Shown piece after piece: positions 9,345 to 20,049 of a stretch of DNA of 64,000 nucleotides. Below the pieces are notes generated by a model, which worked only from the letters and a program-made list of their open reading frames with translations, was not told the origin of the DNA and did no database searches. Both the position numbers and the translations under genes were made by a program. The DNA comes from Streptacidiphilus melanogenes (GTDB lineage: Bacteria; Actinomycetota; Actinomycetes; Streptomycetales; Streptomycetaceae): positions 1,151 through 65,150 of the forward strand of contig NZ_BBPP01000011.1 of the NCBI RefSeq assembly GCF_000787835.1, read 5' to 3'. Position 1 is the stretch's first letter, and each line of letters begins with the position of its first letter.

Positions 9345-10623
9345 TCGGCCGGTGTTCCGGGCTCTTGCCCTCCCCCATCTCGACGCGCTCCTCGCGCGGG
9401 CCGGCCTGGACGAGGCGGACCGCCTTCGGGCCAGGGCCGTCGCCGAGGTACTGCCGTTCCGGACCAACTCCTACGTCGTCGACGAGCTGATCGACTGGCA
9501 GGCGGCGCCCGAGGACCCGATGTACCGGCTGGTCTTCCCGCAACCGGACATGCTGCCTCGTGCGGACGTCGACCGCGTCGCACGGATGCTGCGTGACGGC
9601 GCGTCCCCCGACCGGCTGCGGACGGACGTGCGCGAGATCCGGCTGCGGCTGAACCCCCACCCGAGCGGCCAGCGGGATCTCAACGCGCCGCTGCTGGACG
9701 GCGAACCGGTCGAGGGCATGCAGCACAAGTACGCCGAGACGCTGCTGTTCTTCCCCCGGCAGGGCCAGACCTGCCACGCATACTGCTCGTACTGCTTCCG
9801 CTGGCCGCAGTTCGTGGGCGAGCCGGACCTGCGGATGGCGAGCGGGGACGCGGCGGCGCTGACCGCGTACGTGCGCGCCCATCCGGAGATCACCGGCGTC
9901 CTGATCACCGGCGGGGATCCGCTGATCATGAGCAGCGCCGTGCTGGCCCGCTACGTCGACCCGCTGCTGGAGATCCCGCATCTGGAGTCGGTCCGGATCG
10001 GCACCAAGGCGCTGTCGTACTGGCCGCACCGCTTCCTGACCGACCCGGACGCGGACGAGCTGCTGCGGCTGTTCGAGCGGGTCGTCCGCAGCGGACGCAA
10101 CCTGGCGCTGATGGGCCACTACTCGCACCCGCGCGAGCTGGAGCCGGAGGCGGCCGTGCGGGCGCTGCACCGGGTCCAGGGCACGGGCGCGGTGGTGCGC
10201 TGTCAGGCGCCGCTGATCCGCGGCGTGAACGACAGGGCCGAGGACTGGGCGGTGCTGTGGCGGCGGCTGGTCGCCCAGGGCGCGGTCCCGTACTACATGT
10301 TCGTCGAGCGCGACACGGGTCCGCAGGACTACTTCGCGGTGCCGCTGGCCCGCGCGTACGAGCTGTTCCGGGAGGCGTACGCGCAGGTCTCCGGGCTGGC
10401 CCGGACGGTGCGCGGTCCGATCATGTCGGCGACGCCGGGCAAGGTGCAGGTCGACGGCGTGGCGGAGGTCGGCGGGCGGCGGTCGTTCGTGCTCCACTAC
10501 GTCCAGGCGCGCGACCCGGAGCTGGTGGGGCGTCCGTTCTTCGCCTCCTACGACCCGGACGCCCGCTGGCTGACCGACCTCAAACCGCTGCCGGGCGACG
10601 GCCCGCTGCCCGGCCTGGACTGA
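9325..10623 (+). CDS. KamA-family radical SAM enzyme (lysine 2,3-aminomutase-like)
   Basis: A 432-residue protein from GTG 9325, with AGAGG at 9312-9316. It carries the radical SAM CxxxCxxC cluster motif at C150, C154 and C157 (CHAYCSYCF). The KamA-type ITGGDPLIMS motif follows, and downstream GTKALSYWPHR and SATPGKVQVDG. The family is PLP- and SAM-dependent aminomutases; lysine, glutamate and other amino acids are known substrates and I cannot choose among them. The N-terminus is long. It overlaps the PLD-like gene by 20 bp and is followed by a small convergent gene. Confidence 0.85.
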   Translation: MAVQNGDRPVFRALALPHLDALLARAGLDEADRLRARAVAEVLPFRTNSYVVDELIDWQAAPEDPMYRLVFPQPDMLPRADVDRVARMLRDGASPDRLRTDVREIRLRLNPHPSGQRDLNAPLLDGEPVEGMQHKYAETLLFFPRQGQTCHAYCSYCFRWPQFVGEPDLRMASGDAAALTAYVRAHPEITGVLITGGDPLIMSSAVLARYVDPLLEIPHLESVRIGTKALSYWPHRFLTDPDADELLRLFERVVRSGRNLALMGHYSHPRELEPEAAVRALHRVQGTGAVVRCQAPLIRGVNDRAEDWAVLWRRLVAQGAVPYYMFVERDTGPQDYFAVPLARAYELFREAYAQVSGLARTVRGPIMSATPGKVQVDGVAEVGGRRSFVLHYVQARDPELVGRPFFASYDPDARWLTDLKPLPGDGPLPGLD

Positions 10624-10653
10624 CGCCACCGCCGCGTTCGGCCCGGCGGGTCG

Positions 10654-10869
10654 TCACGGCGGCCCGCTCTGGCGCGGGTTGGGGAAGAGCAGCCGACGGC
10701 GCGGTCGGGGCCCGGCGGCGACGAGGCGGTCCCACTCGGGGTCCGGGATTCCGGGCACGGTGCGGCCCAGCGCGGTCCAGGACGCCGCGATGGCGTGGAA
10801 CAGCGGCGTGTCGCTCGACCGTGCGGCACCGGAGGGGGCGCGCCGCGAAAACGGTTCCGCAGAAGTCAC
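10654..10869 (-). CDS. small conserved-looking protein, 71 aa
   Basis: A GTG-initiated reading frame of 71 residues. The central part (TPLFHAIAASWTALGRTVPG followed by IPDPEWDRLV) has natural amphipathic composition. It resembles small actinomycete proteins with a GRTVPGxPDPEW core that I recall but cannot name. No clear ribosome site precedes it. It lies between the convergent KamA gene and the FdhF-like gene. Function unknown. Confidence 0.5.
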   Translation of the reverse strand: MTSAEPFSRRAPSGAARSSDTPLFHAIAASWTALGRTVPGIPDPEWDRLVAAGPRPRRRLLFPNPRQSGPP

Positions 10870-11007
10870 GCAAGGGTCAACGAAGCGGGAGGGGCTGCGG
10901 GCACGCGGCGTCAGCCTGCCGGGCGAGCGTGCCGCGACCGGCGGAGCGCCCCCGACCCGGAACCCCGCGCCTCCGGCACGGCCGTCGGCGGCCGCGGTCG
11001 GGTGCCC

Positions 11008-13383
11008 TCACGCCAGGTGCGCGGGCTCCGCGCGGTGGGGCGGGGTGGAGATCTTCTCGGAGCGGACCACGGTGACCTTGAGGTGCTTCATGATCGGCTG
11101 GTCGCTCTGGGTGCTGTAGTCGCCGATGGCGCACAGCACGTTCATCTCCGGCATGTAGCCCGCCGCGCAGCCGCGCGGGATGTCGTAGGGGACGGCGAGG
11201 TAGCCCGCGAGGGAGCGGGTGGAGCCGTCCCGGGCGGTGGCGGTGACGTCGACGGGGTCGAACTCGGTGATGCCGCGTTCGCGCATGTCGTCGGGGTTCA
11301 TGAAGACCAGGGTGCGCAGGTTCCGGATGCCGCGGTAGCGGTCGTCGTCGGAGTAGATCGTGGTGTTCCACTGGTCGTGCGAGCGCATCGTGCCGAGTGC
11401 GAGCATGCCGGGCGCGGGGACGACGTCCGGCAGCGCGGCGGCGGAGAACTCGGCCTTGCCGGACGGGGTCTCGAAGACCAGCTCGCGGGCCGGCTGCTTG
11501 ATCCGGAAGCCCAGCGGCAGGCGCACCCGCCGGTTGAAGTCCTCGAAGCCGTCCAGGACCTCGGCCATGGTGTCACGGATGCGGTCGTAGTCCTCGACGT
11601 ACCACTCCCACGGGGTGCTGCTGCCGGGCAGGGCGGCGCGGGCGATGCCCGCGATGATCGCGGGTTCGGACAGCAGGTGTGGCGAGGCGGGCTGCTTCAT
11701 GCCGCGCGAGAGGTGGACCATGCTCATCGAGTCCTCGACGGACATCGCCTGCTCGCCGGTGCGCTGCCGGTTTTTCTCGGTGCGCCCGAGGCACGGCAGG
11801 ATCAACGCCTGGCGTCCGTGGACGAGGTGACTGCGGTTGAGCTTGGTGCTGACGTGCACGGTCAGCTCGCAGTTGCGCAACCCGGTGTAGGTGTAGGGCG
11901 TGTCGGGCGCGGCGAGGGCGAAGTTGCCGCCCATGCCCACGAAGACCTTCAGCTCGCCGCGGTGCATGGCCTCGATCGTGGCCACCGTGTCTTTGCCGTG
12001 CGCGCGCGGCGGGTCGATGCGGCAGACCTGGCCCAGACGGTCCAGGAACTCCGCCGTCGGGCGGTGGTCGATGCCGCAGGTGCGGTTGCCCTGGACGTTG
12101 CTGTGGCCGCGCACCGGGGAAGGGCCCGCGCCCTCGCGGCCCAGGTTGCCGCGCAGGAGCAGCAGGTTGACGATCTCACGGACGGTGTCGACACCGTGCT
12201 CGTGCTGGGTGACGCCCAGACACCAGCTGACGATGCTGCGGTCGGCGTCGCGGTAGACGCGGGCGGCCGTAAGGATGTCCGCGCGCGGCACGCCGGACTG
12301 ACGTTCCAGCTCCTCCCAGGAGGTCGCCTCGCAGACCTTCCGGTACTCCTCGAAGCCGTGGGTGTGCCGGTCGATGAAGAGCTGGTCCAGCGCCTTGGCG
12401 TCGGTCCTCGCCTGCTCCAGGATCGCCTTGGCCATGCCGCGCAGCAGCGCCATGTCGCCGCCGATGCGCGGCTGGATGTTCAGCGTGCTGGTCCTCGTCG
12501 ACTTGTTCAGCGCCATGTCGACGAAGTCGTGCGGGATGATCGCGCGCCGCGCGGCGGCCTCGACCAGTGGGTTGACGTGGACGATCTGCGCGCCCCGCTG
12601 ATAGGCCTCGGCGAGCGCGGTGAGCATCCGCGGCGCGTTGGAGGCGGCGTTGACGCCCATGATGAACAGCGCGTCCGTGGTCTCCCAGTCCTTGAGGTCC
12701 ACGGTGCCCTTGCCGGTGCCGAGGGAGGCGGTGAGCGCCCGGCCACTGGCCTCGTGGCACATGTTGGAGCAGTCGGGCAGGTTGTTGGTGCCCAGTTCGC
12801 GGGCCATCAACTGGTAGAGGAACGTGGCCTCGTTGCCGAGCCGGCCCGAGGTGTAGAACGCCGCCTGGTTCGGATCGTCCAGTGCGCGCAGCGCGCCGCC
12901 GACGCGTTCGAAGGCGTCCTTCCAACTGATCGGCACGTAGTGGTCGGTGGACGCGTCGTAGACCATGGGCTCGGTCAGCCGGCCCTGGTCCTCCAGCGCG
13001 AAGTCGCTCCACTGCGAGAGTTCCTCCACCGTGTGGGCCGCGAAGAACGCGCGGTCCACACGCTTGCGGGTCATCTCCCAGGTGACGTGCTTGATGCCGT
13101 TCTCGCACAGGTCGAGCTTCAGGCCCTTGACGTCGTCGGGCCAGGCGCAGCCGGGGCAGTCGAAGCCCCCGTTCTCGTGGTTCATCTTCATGACCGCGCG
13201 CGGTCCGTCGACGTACTCGCCCGCGCGCATCAGGAACTTGGTGACGCTCTTGGCCGCGCCCCAGCCGGCGGCCGGATGGTGGTAGGGCCGGAACTCCGGG
13301 CGCTCCGTGGGCGGGGCTCCCACGCTGGGCTCCATGTCGGCCCGGGGAGACTGCTCCTGCTGCGGGTCCTCGGAGTTGTTCAT
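11008..13383 (-). CDS. FdhF/YdeP-family molybdopterin oxidoreductase
   Basis: A 791-residue protein; ATG 13383 follows GGAAGGTGAG. It belongs to the molybdopterin/bis-MGD oxidoreductases of the FdhF/YdeP type. An N-terminal FDCPGCAWPDD with a further C at about residue 80 matches the YdeP signature region. The central molybdopterin domain contains NNLPDCSNMCHEASG, GVNAASNAPRM and RGHSNVQGNRT, and the C-terminal dinucleotide-binding barrel starts near LRTLVFMNPDD. No signal peptide is seen, so it acts in the cytoplasm. Family members are linked to acid stress or formate metabolism, but the substrate here cannot be inferred. Confidence 0.9.
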   Translation of the reverse strand: MNNSEDPQQEQSPRADMEPSVGAPPTERPEFRPYHHPAAGWGAAKSVTKFLMRAGEYVDGPRAVMKMNHENGGFDCPGCAWPDDVKGLKLDLCENGIKHVTWEMTRKRVDRAFFAAHTVEELSQWSDFALEDQGRLTEPMVYDASTDHYVPISWKDAFERVGGALRALDDPNQAAFYTSGRLGNEATFLYQLMARELGTNNLPDCSNMCHEASGRALTASLGTGKGTVDLKDWETTDALFIMGVNAASNAPRMLTALAEAYQRGAQIVHVNPLVEAAARRAIIPHDFVDMALNKSTRTSTLNIQPRIGGDMALLRGMAKAILEQARTDAKALDQLFIDRHTHGFEEYRKVCEATSWEELERQSGVPRADILTAARVYRDADRSIVSWCLGVTQHEHGVDTVREIVNLLLLRGNLGREGAGPSPVRGHSNVQGNRTCGIDHRPTAEFLDRLGQVCRIDPPRAHGKDTVATIEAMHRGELKVFVGMGGNFALAAPDTPYTYTGLRNCELTVHVSTKLNRSHLVHGRQALILPCLGRTEKNRQRTGEQAMSVEDSMSMVHLSRGMKQPASPHLLSEPAIIAGIARAALPGSSTPWEWYVEDYDRIRDTMAEVLDGFEDFNRRVRLPLGFRIKQPARELVFETPSGKAEFSAAALPDVVPAPGMLALGTMRSHDQWNTTIYSDDDRYRGIRNLRTLVFMNPDDMRERGITEFDPVDVTATARDGSTRSLAGYLAVPYDIPRGCAAGYMPEMNVLCAIGDYSTQSDQPIMKHLKVTVVRSEKISTPPHRAEPAHLA

Positions 13384-13516
13384 GACACTCACCTTCCCGG
13401 CTGGTGGAAACAGGCTAATCCCGTTGATCAACGCGGGCCAGACGATCAGCGTGAGCCCGTTTGCGAGGCCATCGCGATGGGGCTTGAGTGGGGAGTAGTC
13501 GTCCCGAGGAGGAGCC

Positions 13517-13678
13517 ATGTCGCACCACAAGTCGAACAAGGCCGTCGAGGGCGACCCGGACACCGGCCACGGCGGCGGTCTGCCCCGGCGTCCCGACGAG
13601 GACGAGCTGGAGGAGCGCACCGAACTGGACCGCGAGGAGGTCGGCCTCGACCCCGAACCGGAGGACGACGACGCCTGA
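13517..13678 (+). CDS. small acidic protein, 53 aa
   Basis: ATG 13517 is preceded by GAGGAGG at 13507-13513, the ideal distance. The 53-residue product begins MSHHKSNKAVEGD and ends in a run of acidic residues (EPEDDDA). About a third of it is Asp or Glu, and no hydrophobic core is visible, so it is probably disordered. It is divergent from the FdhF/YdeP gene across 133 bp and convergent with the encapsulin gene. Function unknown; the strong ribosome site is the main evidence that it is real. Confidence 0.7.
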   Translation: MSHHKSNKAVEGDPDTGHGGGLPRRPDEDELEERTELDREEVGLDPEPEDDDA

Positions 13679-13704
13679 GGCCCTGCGGGCCGTGCCTGCG
13701 GCGC

Positions 13705-14523
13705 TCAGGGCCGCAGCACCACGACGGCCTCGTCCGTGTAGGTGAGGAAGGTCAGCGTCTGCTGGAAGTACAGCTCGACGCTGTCCTTGTCGTGCGCGGT
13801 GTAGCCGATCGACAGGTCCTGCCCCAGCCGCAGCTCGAAGTCGCCACCGCGGGTGGACAGGACGTAGCCGCCGCTGAGCGCGGGCGCCCAGATCAGCTCG
13901 CTGTCGACCAGGCGCTCGACGTGCTTGGCGACGGGGTAGCCGTGGTCGGAGGTCTCGCTGACGGAGGTGTACTGGTCGGCGCCCAGCAGCACCGCGTACG
14001 GGCCGTCGACGCCCGCCAGGCGCAGCGCGGTCAGCGCGCTGCTGACCACGTCGGGGAAGGCCTCGGGTTCCGGCGGGAGGCTGATCGCGGGGTTGGAGCT
14101 GCGCACGCGCAGACCGTCGATGCCCGCCGCCGGATAGCCGTCGAAGATCGCCTGGTCCTCGGCGAAGGCCATCACCCGGGCCGCGTCCTTGACCGGCTGC
14201 CAGTCGGAGTCCTGCGCGCCGCGCTCCACGTCGTCGACCGCGGCGCGGCCGACCGTGAACGGCACCCGCAGCTCGACCAGCTGCCGCGCCTCCCGCAGGC
14301 GCGCGGTGACACGCGCCGCCGGCGGCTCGACGTCGGTGAGGTGTCCCGTCCCGACGGCCGCCAGCTCCGGGCCGCTCGGGCCCGACACGTCCACGACGCG
14401 CCGCCCCGCGACATGCCGTCGGAAGGACCGCCGCGCCTCCTCCTCGATCTGCGCCCAGGCCGCGGCCGTGATCGGGGCGAGCTCCCGGTGCAGGTTGTTC
14501 ATGCCGCTGCTGGCCGCCATCAT
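13705..14523 (-). CDS. family 1 encapsulin shell protein
   Basis: A 272-residue protein of the linocin-M18/encapsulin family (HK97-fold). The typical N-terminus NLHRELAPITAAAWAQIEEE is followed by GRRVVDVSGPSG. The E-loop region and P-domain lie mid-protein, and the C-terminus shows FELRLGQDLSIGYTAHDKD with the final FLTYTDEAVVVL strand. Such proteins self-assemble into nanocompartments that load cargo through a short C-terminal peptide. Its ATG (14523) overlaps the stop of the upstream DyP gene as ATGA, giving translational coupling of shell and cargo. Length matches family 1 shells. Confidence 0.95.
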   Translation of the reverse strand: MMAASSGMNNLHRELAPITAAAWAQIEEEARRSFRRHVAGRRVVDVSGPSGPELAAVGTGHLTDVEPPAARVTARLREARQLVELRVPFTVGRAAVDDVERGAQDSDWQPVKDAARVMAFAEDQAIFDGYPAAGIDGLRVRSSNPAISLPPEPEAFPDVVSSALTALRLAGVDGPYAVLLGADQYTSVSETSDHGYPVAKHVERLVDSELIWAPALSGGYVLSTRGGDFELRLGQDLSIGYTAHDKDSVELYFQQTLTFLTYTDEAVVVLRP

Positions 14524-15494
14524 GACGCTCCTTTGAGACTGCCGATGCCCAGGGACCCACTCGCCTCGGCACCGGCGGGGACGCCGTCGAGGAAGTCCGC
14601 GCTCGGCACGAAGAACAGGCATCCGGTGACGGGGGTGGAGAAGTCGAGGATCCGGTCGGTGTTGCCCGGCGGGTCGCCGAGGAACATGTTGCGGAGCATC
14701 CGCTCGGTCACCTCGGGCGAGCGCGCGTAGCCGATGAAGTAGGTGCCGAACTCGCCGCGCCCCACCGCGCCGAACGGCATGTTGTCGCGGACGATCTGCC
14801 GCTGCCGCCCGTCCTCGCCGACGATCGTGTTCAGCGCGACGTGCGAGTTCGCGGGCTTGACGTCGTCGGGCATCTCCACGTTGGAGTCCTTGCTGCGCCC
14901 GATCACCCGCTCCTGCTCCTCGGTCGGCAGGTCGGCCCAGGCGGCCATGTCGTGGAGGTACTTCTGCACGATCACGTAGCTGCCGCCGCGGAACCGCGGG
15001 TCCTCGTCGGTGATGTACACCGCCGCCTCGGCGGCCTGGTCCTCGGGGTTCTCGCTGCCGTCGACGAAGCCGAGCAGGTCGCGCTCGTCGAAGTACGTGA
15101 AGCCGTGCACCTCGTCGACGACGGTGACGACGTCGAGCAGGCGGTCGGTGATCAGGCGGGCCAGCTCGAAGCACAGATCCATGCGCCGGGCGCGGATATG
15201 GAAGAGCAGGTCGCCCGGTGTCGCCGGCGCGTGGTGCACCGGGCCGTCGAGCGCGGGGAACGGGTGCAGGTCGCGCGGCCGCGGTCCGTCGAAGAGCCGG
15301 TCCCAGGCGTCCGAGCCGATGCCGGCCACGCAGGTGAGCCCGTCGGTCGGGGCCCGGAAGCCCACGGACCGCACGATGCCCGCCAGGTCCTGGAGCAGTT
15401 CCCGCACGCTCTCCTCGCCGCCGTCGGCGATGGTCCCGACGAGGAAGACGGCGGCCGGGGTCAGGGGTCTGACGATGCTCTGCGGTGTCGGCAT
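14520..15494 (-). CDS. DyP-type heme peroxidase, encapsulin cargo
   Basis: A 324-residue dye-decolorizing peroxidase. The family motif GFVDG is at 142-146 with the distal Asp at 145, the likely proximal heme ligand is His218 (NSHVALNT), and Arg236 lies in RDNMPFG. The C-terminus carries SGSLGIGSLKG (about 312-322), a close match to the encapsulin targeting peptide consensus, so this is the cargo of the downstream shell. No Tat signal is present, so it works inside the cytoplasmic compartment. AGGAG precedes ATG 15494. It probably detoxifies peroxides or oxidises an unknown substrate. Confidence 0.95.
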   Translation of the reverse strand: MPTPQSIVRPLTPAAVFLVGTIADGGEESVRELLQDLAGIVRSVGFRAPTDGLTCVAGIGSDAWDRLFDGPRPRDLHPFPALDGPVHHAPATPGDLLFHIRARRMDLCFELARLITDRLLDVVTVVDEVHGFTYFDERDLLGFVDGSENPEDQAAEAAVYITDEDPRFRGGSYVIVQKYLHDMAAWADLPTEEQERVIGRSKDSNVEMPDDVKPANSHVALNTIVGEDGRQRQIVRDNMPFGAVGRGEFGTYFIGYARSPEVTERMLRNMFLGDPPGNTDRILDFSTPVTGCLFFVPSADFLDGVPAGAEASGSLGIGSLKGAS

Positions 15495-15551
15495 GGGGCT
15501 CCTAGACTGGTGGGGCTCGTTCGACGTCGGCCCGGAAGGGAGGCGGTCCGC

Positions 15552-15773
15552 ATGCAAGCCGCCAGAGGCGACTGGCTGTCGATGCAGGGCCGCGCCGCGG
15601 CGTACGGCAGGATCGCGCGGGTCACCGAGGTGCTGGGCGAGGCCGGCGCCCCGCCCTACCGGGTGGAGTACCCGGACGGCCGCTCGGCCGTCGTGGGGCC
15701 CGGGCCCGGCTCGCACATCCGCTGCGTCAAGCAGCGTGTGGAGACCATCCACCCCGACGCGTCGTATCTCTGA
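15552..15773 (+). CDS. DUF1918 protein A
   Basis: A 73-residue protein starting at ATG 15552 behind GGGAGG (15537-15543). It has the DUF1918 pattern: an N-terminal GDWL, a central RIARVTEV, then PPYRVEYPDGR and a VGPGPGSHI end. This is a small SH3-like barrel of unknown role, widespread in actinomycetes. It is divergent from the DyP gene and convergent with a second DUF1918 gene less than 200 bp away. Confidence 0.85.
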   Translation: MQAARGDWLSMQGRAAAYGRIARVTEVLGEAGAPPYRVEYPDGRSAVVGPGPGSHIRCVKQRVETIHPDASYL

Positions 15774-15825
15774 TCCTCCCGCCTGTCCGTCCGTGCGAGC
15801 TGACCGTCCGTGCCAGGACGTGCCA

Positions 15826-15851
15826 CGGCCGCCGTACGTGAACGGCGGCCG
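15826..15851. terminator. bidirectional hairpin between DUF1918 genes
   Basis: CGGCCGCCGT and its exact complement ACGGCGGCCG enclose the 6-nt loop ACGTGA. It lies midway between two convergent genes, so it probably terminates both. Confidence 0.75.
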
Positions 15852-15936
15852 CAGTGGTGCGTCGGGCGCGTCCTCGATCCGTCCCTGACCGCTGAACGGG
15901 TGATGCCACCTTGGCGTCTGCTCGACGTCCGCGCCG

Positions 15937-16146
15937 TCAGCCGACGGCTCCCGCTCCGTGCTCCTTGGGATGCTCCAGTTCGCAGTCGGACCCGGGATAC
16001 ACCTCGGCCTGGTGCCCGTCGTCGAACTCGACCAGGTACGGAGGGCCGCCGTCCGGCCCGATCACCTTCAGGACCCGCCCGTAGTGGTCCGGGGTGCCCA
16101 CCTGATGTCCGAGAAATCGCAGCCGGTCCCCTGCCTTGGCCTTCAT
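15937..16146 (-). CDS. DUF1918 protein B
   Basis: A 69-residue protein from ATG 16146, preceded by GTGAGGGGC. It has the full DUF1918 signature: GDRLRFLGHQVG, GRVLKVIGPDG, PPYLVEFDDGHQ and VYPGSD. It is more canonical than copy A and adds an HPKEHG tail. The two proteins share the fold pattern but differ at many positions, so the duplication is not recent. Function unknown. Confidence 0.85.
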   Translation of the reverse strand: MKAKAGDRLRFLGHQVGTPDHYGRVLKVIGPDGGPPYLVEFDDGHQAEVYPGSDCELEHPKEHGAGAVG

Positions 16147-16242
16147 CTGCCCCTCACCGCCTTCTTCCTCGCGTCCTTCAAGCTCACCACCCTGCCGGGG
16201 GACCAGCAACCGATGCCCGGCCCCGACAGCCCACGCGCGGGA

Positions 16243-16248
16243 TAGCGT
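16243..16248 (+). promoter_or_regulatory. -10 hexamer TAGCGT, leaderless start
   Basis: TAGCGT ends six bases before ATG 16255, and no Shine-Dalgarno sequence is present. This predicts transcription starting at or next to the A of the start codon. Confidence 0.55.
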
Positions 16249-16254
16249 GCCGCC

Positions 16255-16629
16255 ATGCAGCAGCATCGAGTGAACGAGACGGACACCGCGATCGCACTGG
16301 GCAGCGGGGATGTGCCGGTGCTGGCCACGCCGCGGCTGATCGCCTGGATGGAGGCGGCCACCGTCGAGGCGGCCGGACCGTTCGTGGGGCCGGAGCAGAC
16401 GAGCGTCGGGACGGCCGTGCGGGTGGACCACGTGCGGGCCACGCCCGTCGGCGGGCGGGTGGAGGTCCACGCCACGGCCGGACCGGCGGACGGGCGACGT
16501 CTGACGTTCGAGGTGCGCGCCGTCGACGGGGACGGACGGCTCGTCGGCGCCGGCGAGATCCAGCGGGTCGTCGTCGACCGGGGGCGCTTCCTCGGCGCGC
16601 TCGAACGCCCCGCCGGCGGCGGGGCGTGA
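16255..16629 (+). CDS. FlK-like hotdog thioesterase
   Basis: A 124-residue hotdog-fold protein resembling the fluoroacetyl-CoA thioesterase family. The segment ATPRLIAWMEAATVEAAGPF, then VGTAVRVDHVRATPVG and FEVRAVDGDGRLVGAGE, follow the expected helix-and-sheet order. It should hydrolyse a small acyl-CoA; fluoroacetyl specificity is not implied. Its stop overlaps the GTG of the terpene synthase gene (GTGA), so the two are translated together. The start has no ribosome site and is predicted to be leaderless. Confidence 0.75.
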   Translation: MQQHRVNETDTAIALGSGDVPVLATPRLIAWMEAATVEAAGPFVGPEQTSVGTAVRVDHVRATPVGGRVEVHATAGPADGRRLTFEVRAVDGDGRLVGAGEIQRVVVDRGRFLGALERPAGGGA

Positions 16630-17510
16630 CCCGCGTCGTCGGCGTCGCGGATTCGGCGCTGCTCGGGGCACGGGTGATCCAGCTGCTGCGCCGTCTGAAC
16701 GGCTGGTCCGCGTCGCTGGACTGCGAGTTCACCCCGCAGGTGGCCGAGATGGCGGCGCTTGCGCTGACCTGCGCGGCGCCGGAGAGCCATCCGCGGGAGC
16801 TGCTGCCCGCCGCTGTGAACGTGGTGTGGGCGCAGACCGTCGACGACCGGTTCGACGTCGACGCGAAGAGCGCCGACGACGTCGAGCGGCTGATCGCCCG
16901 CTGCCGGGCGGTGGCGCGCGGCGCGGCGCCCGATCCGGGCGACGCCGTCGAGGCGGCGCTCGCCTCCCTCGTGGGCCGGTTGTCGGCCACCGCGCTCGCG
17001 CCCGCCCTGATGCCGGTCTGGCTGCGGCGGCTGGACCTGATGATGGACGCCTGCCGCTTCGAGTGGCTGCTCGGCCGGGCCGGGGTGGAGGCGGAGCGCC
17101 CCACGCTGGAGGAGTACCTCGCCCACCACCACAGCGTCGGCTTCGGCACGATCTGCGTGGCCTGGTGGATGTCGACCGGCGGCCCCGAGCTCCCCGGCCG
17201 TCTCGACGCCCTGCTCGCAGCGGCCGACGAGATGGAGTGCGCGGTGCGGCTGGCCAACGACCGGCGCACCGCGCCGCGCGAGAGCGCCGTCGAGGGTTGC
17301 GCGGCCAACGCCACGGCTCTCGGCGCGGACGCCGTGTGGCTGGACGAGCGCATCCACGCCTACCTCGACGCAGGCCACGCCCTGCTGCGGCCGCTGGAGG
17401 CGACGCTGCCGCAGGCACGGCAGCTGGGACGGGTCGCGGACTGGCTGGTCGGCCTGTACGGGGTCACCGAGGCCCGCCTGGGCGGCCGGGTTCCCGGTCA
17501 GGGCGGATGA
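16626..17510 (+). CDS. small class I terpene synthase-like protein
   Basis: A 294-residue protein from GTG 16626, which overlaps the thioesterase stop. Two metal-binding signatures of class I terpene cyclases are visible at the expected spacing: DDRFD starting at residue 73 (DDxxD), and NDRRTAPRE at 211-219 matching NDxx(S/T)xxxE, with an Arg three residues before the Asn. The protein is alpha-helical and shorter than most sesquiterpene cyclases (about 330). No prenyl diphosphate synthase is nearby, so substrate chain length is open. The coupling to a CoA thioesterase is unusual. Confidence 0.65.
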   Translation: MTRVVGVADSALLGARVIQLLRRLNGWSASLDCEFTPQVAEMAALALTCAAPESHPRELLPAAVNVVWAQTVDDRFDVDAKSADDVERLIARCRAVARGAAPDPGDAVEAALASLVGRLSATALAPALMPVWLRRLDLMMDACRFEWLLGRAGVEAERPTLEEYLAHHHSVGFGTICVAWWMSTGGPELPGRLDALLAAADEMECAVRLANDRRTAPRESAVEGCAANATALGADAVWLDERIHAYLDAGHALLRPLEATLPQARQLGRVADWLVGLYGVTEARLGGRVPGQGG

Positions 17511-17600
17511 GAGCCCCCGTGTCGTAGGGCGCGGCTACGATCGGACCTGCCCGTCGTGATCGTCTCGATCGCGGCGATCGGGGACCCGAGGGAGACACCC

Positions 17601-20009
<2,409 letters not shown>

Positions 20010-20049
20010 GCCCGCCGCCGCGGCCCCAGGCGCCCTGCTTCCGCCGCCC

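Noticed and set aside
10795-14730. Very long plus-strand open frame across the FdhF-like and encapsulin genes
   Set aside because: It is antisense to two genes with obvious motifs, and its translation shows Arg/Val/Gly/Asp bias without domains.
13517-15773. Ferritin-like or other second cargo of the encapsulin
   Set aside because: Neither the 53-aa acidic protein nor DUF1918-A has a C-terminal targeting peptide like that of the DyP protein.
15810-16625. Upstream extension of the terpene synthase frame
   Set aside because: The first 272 codons run through DUF1918-B and the thioesterase and are Arg-rich noise. The GTGA overlap gives a natural start.
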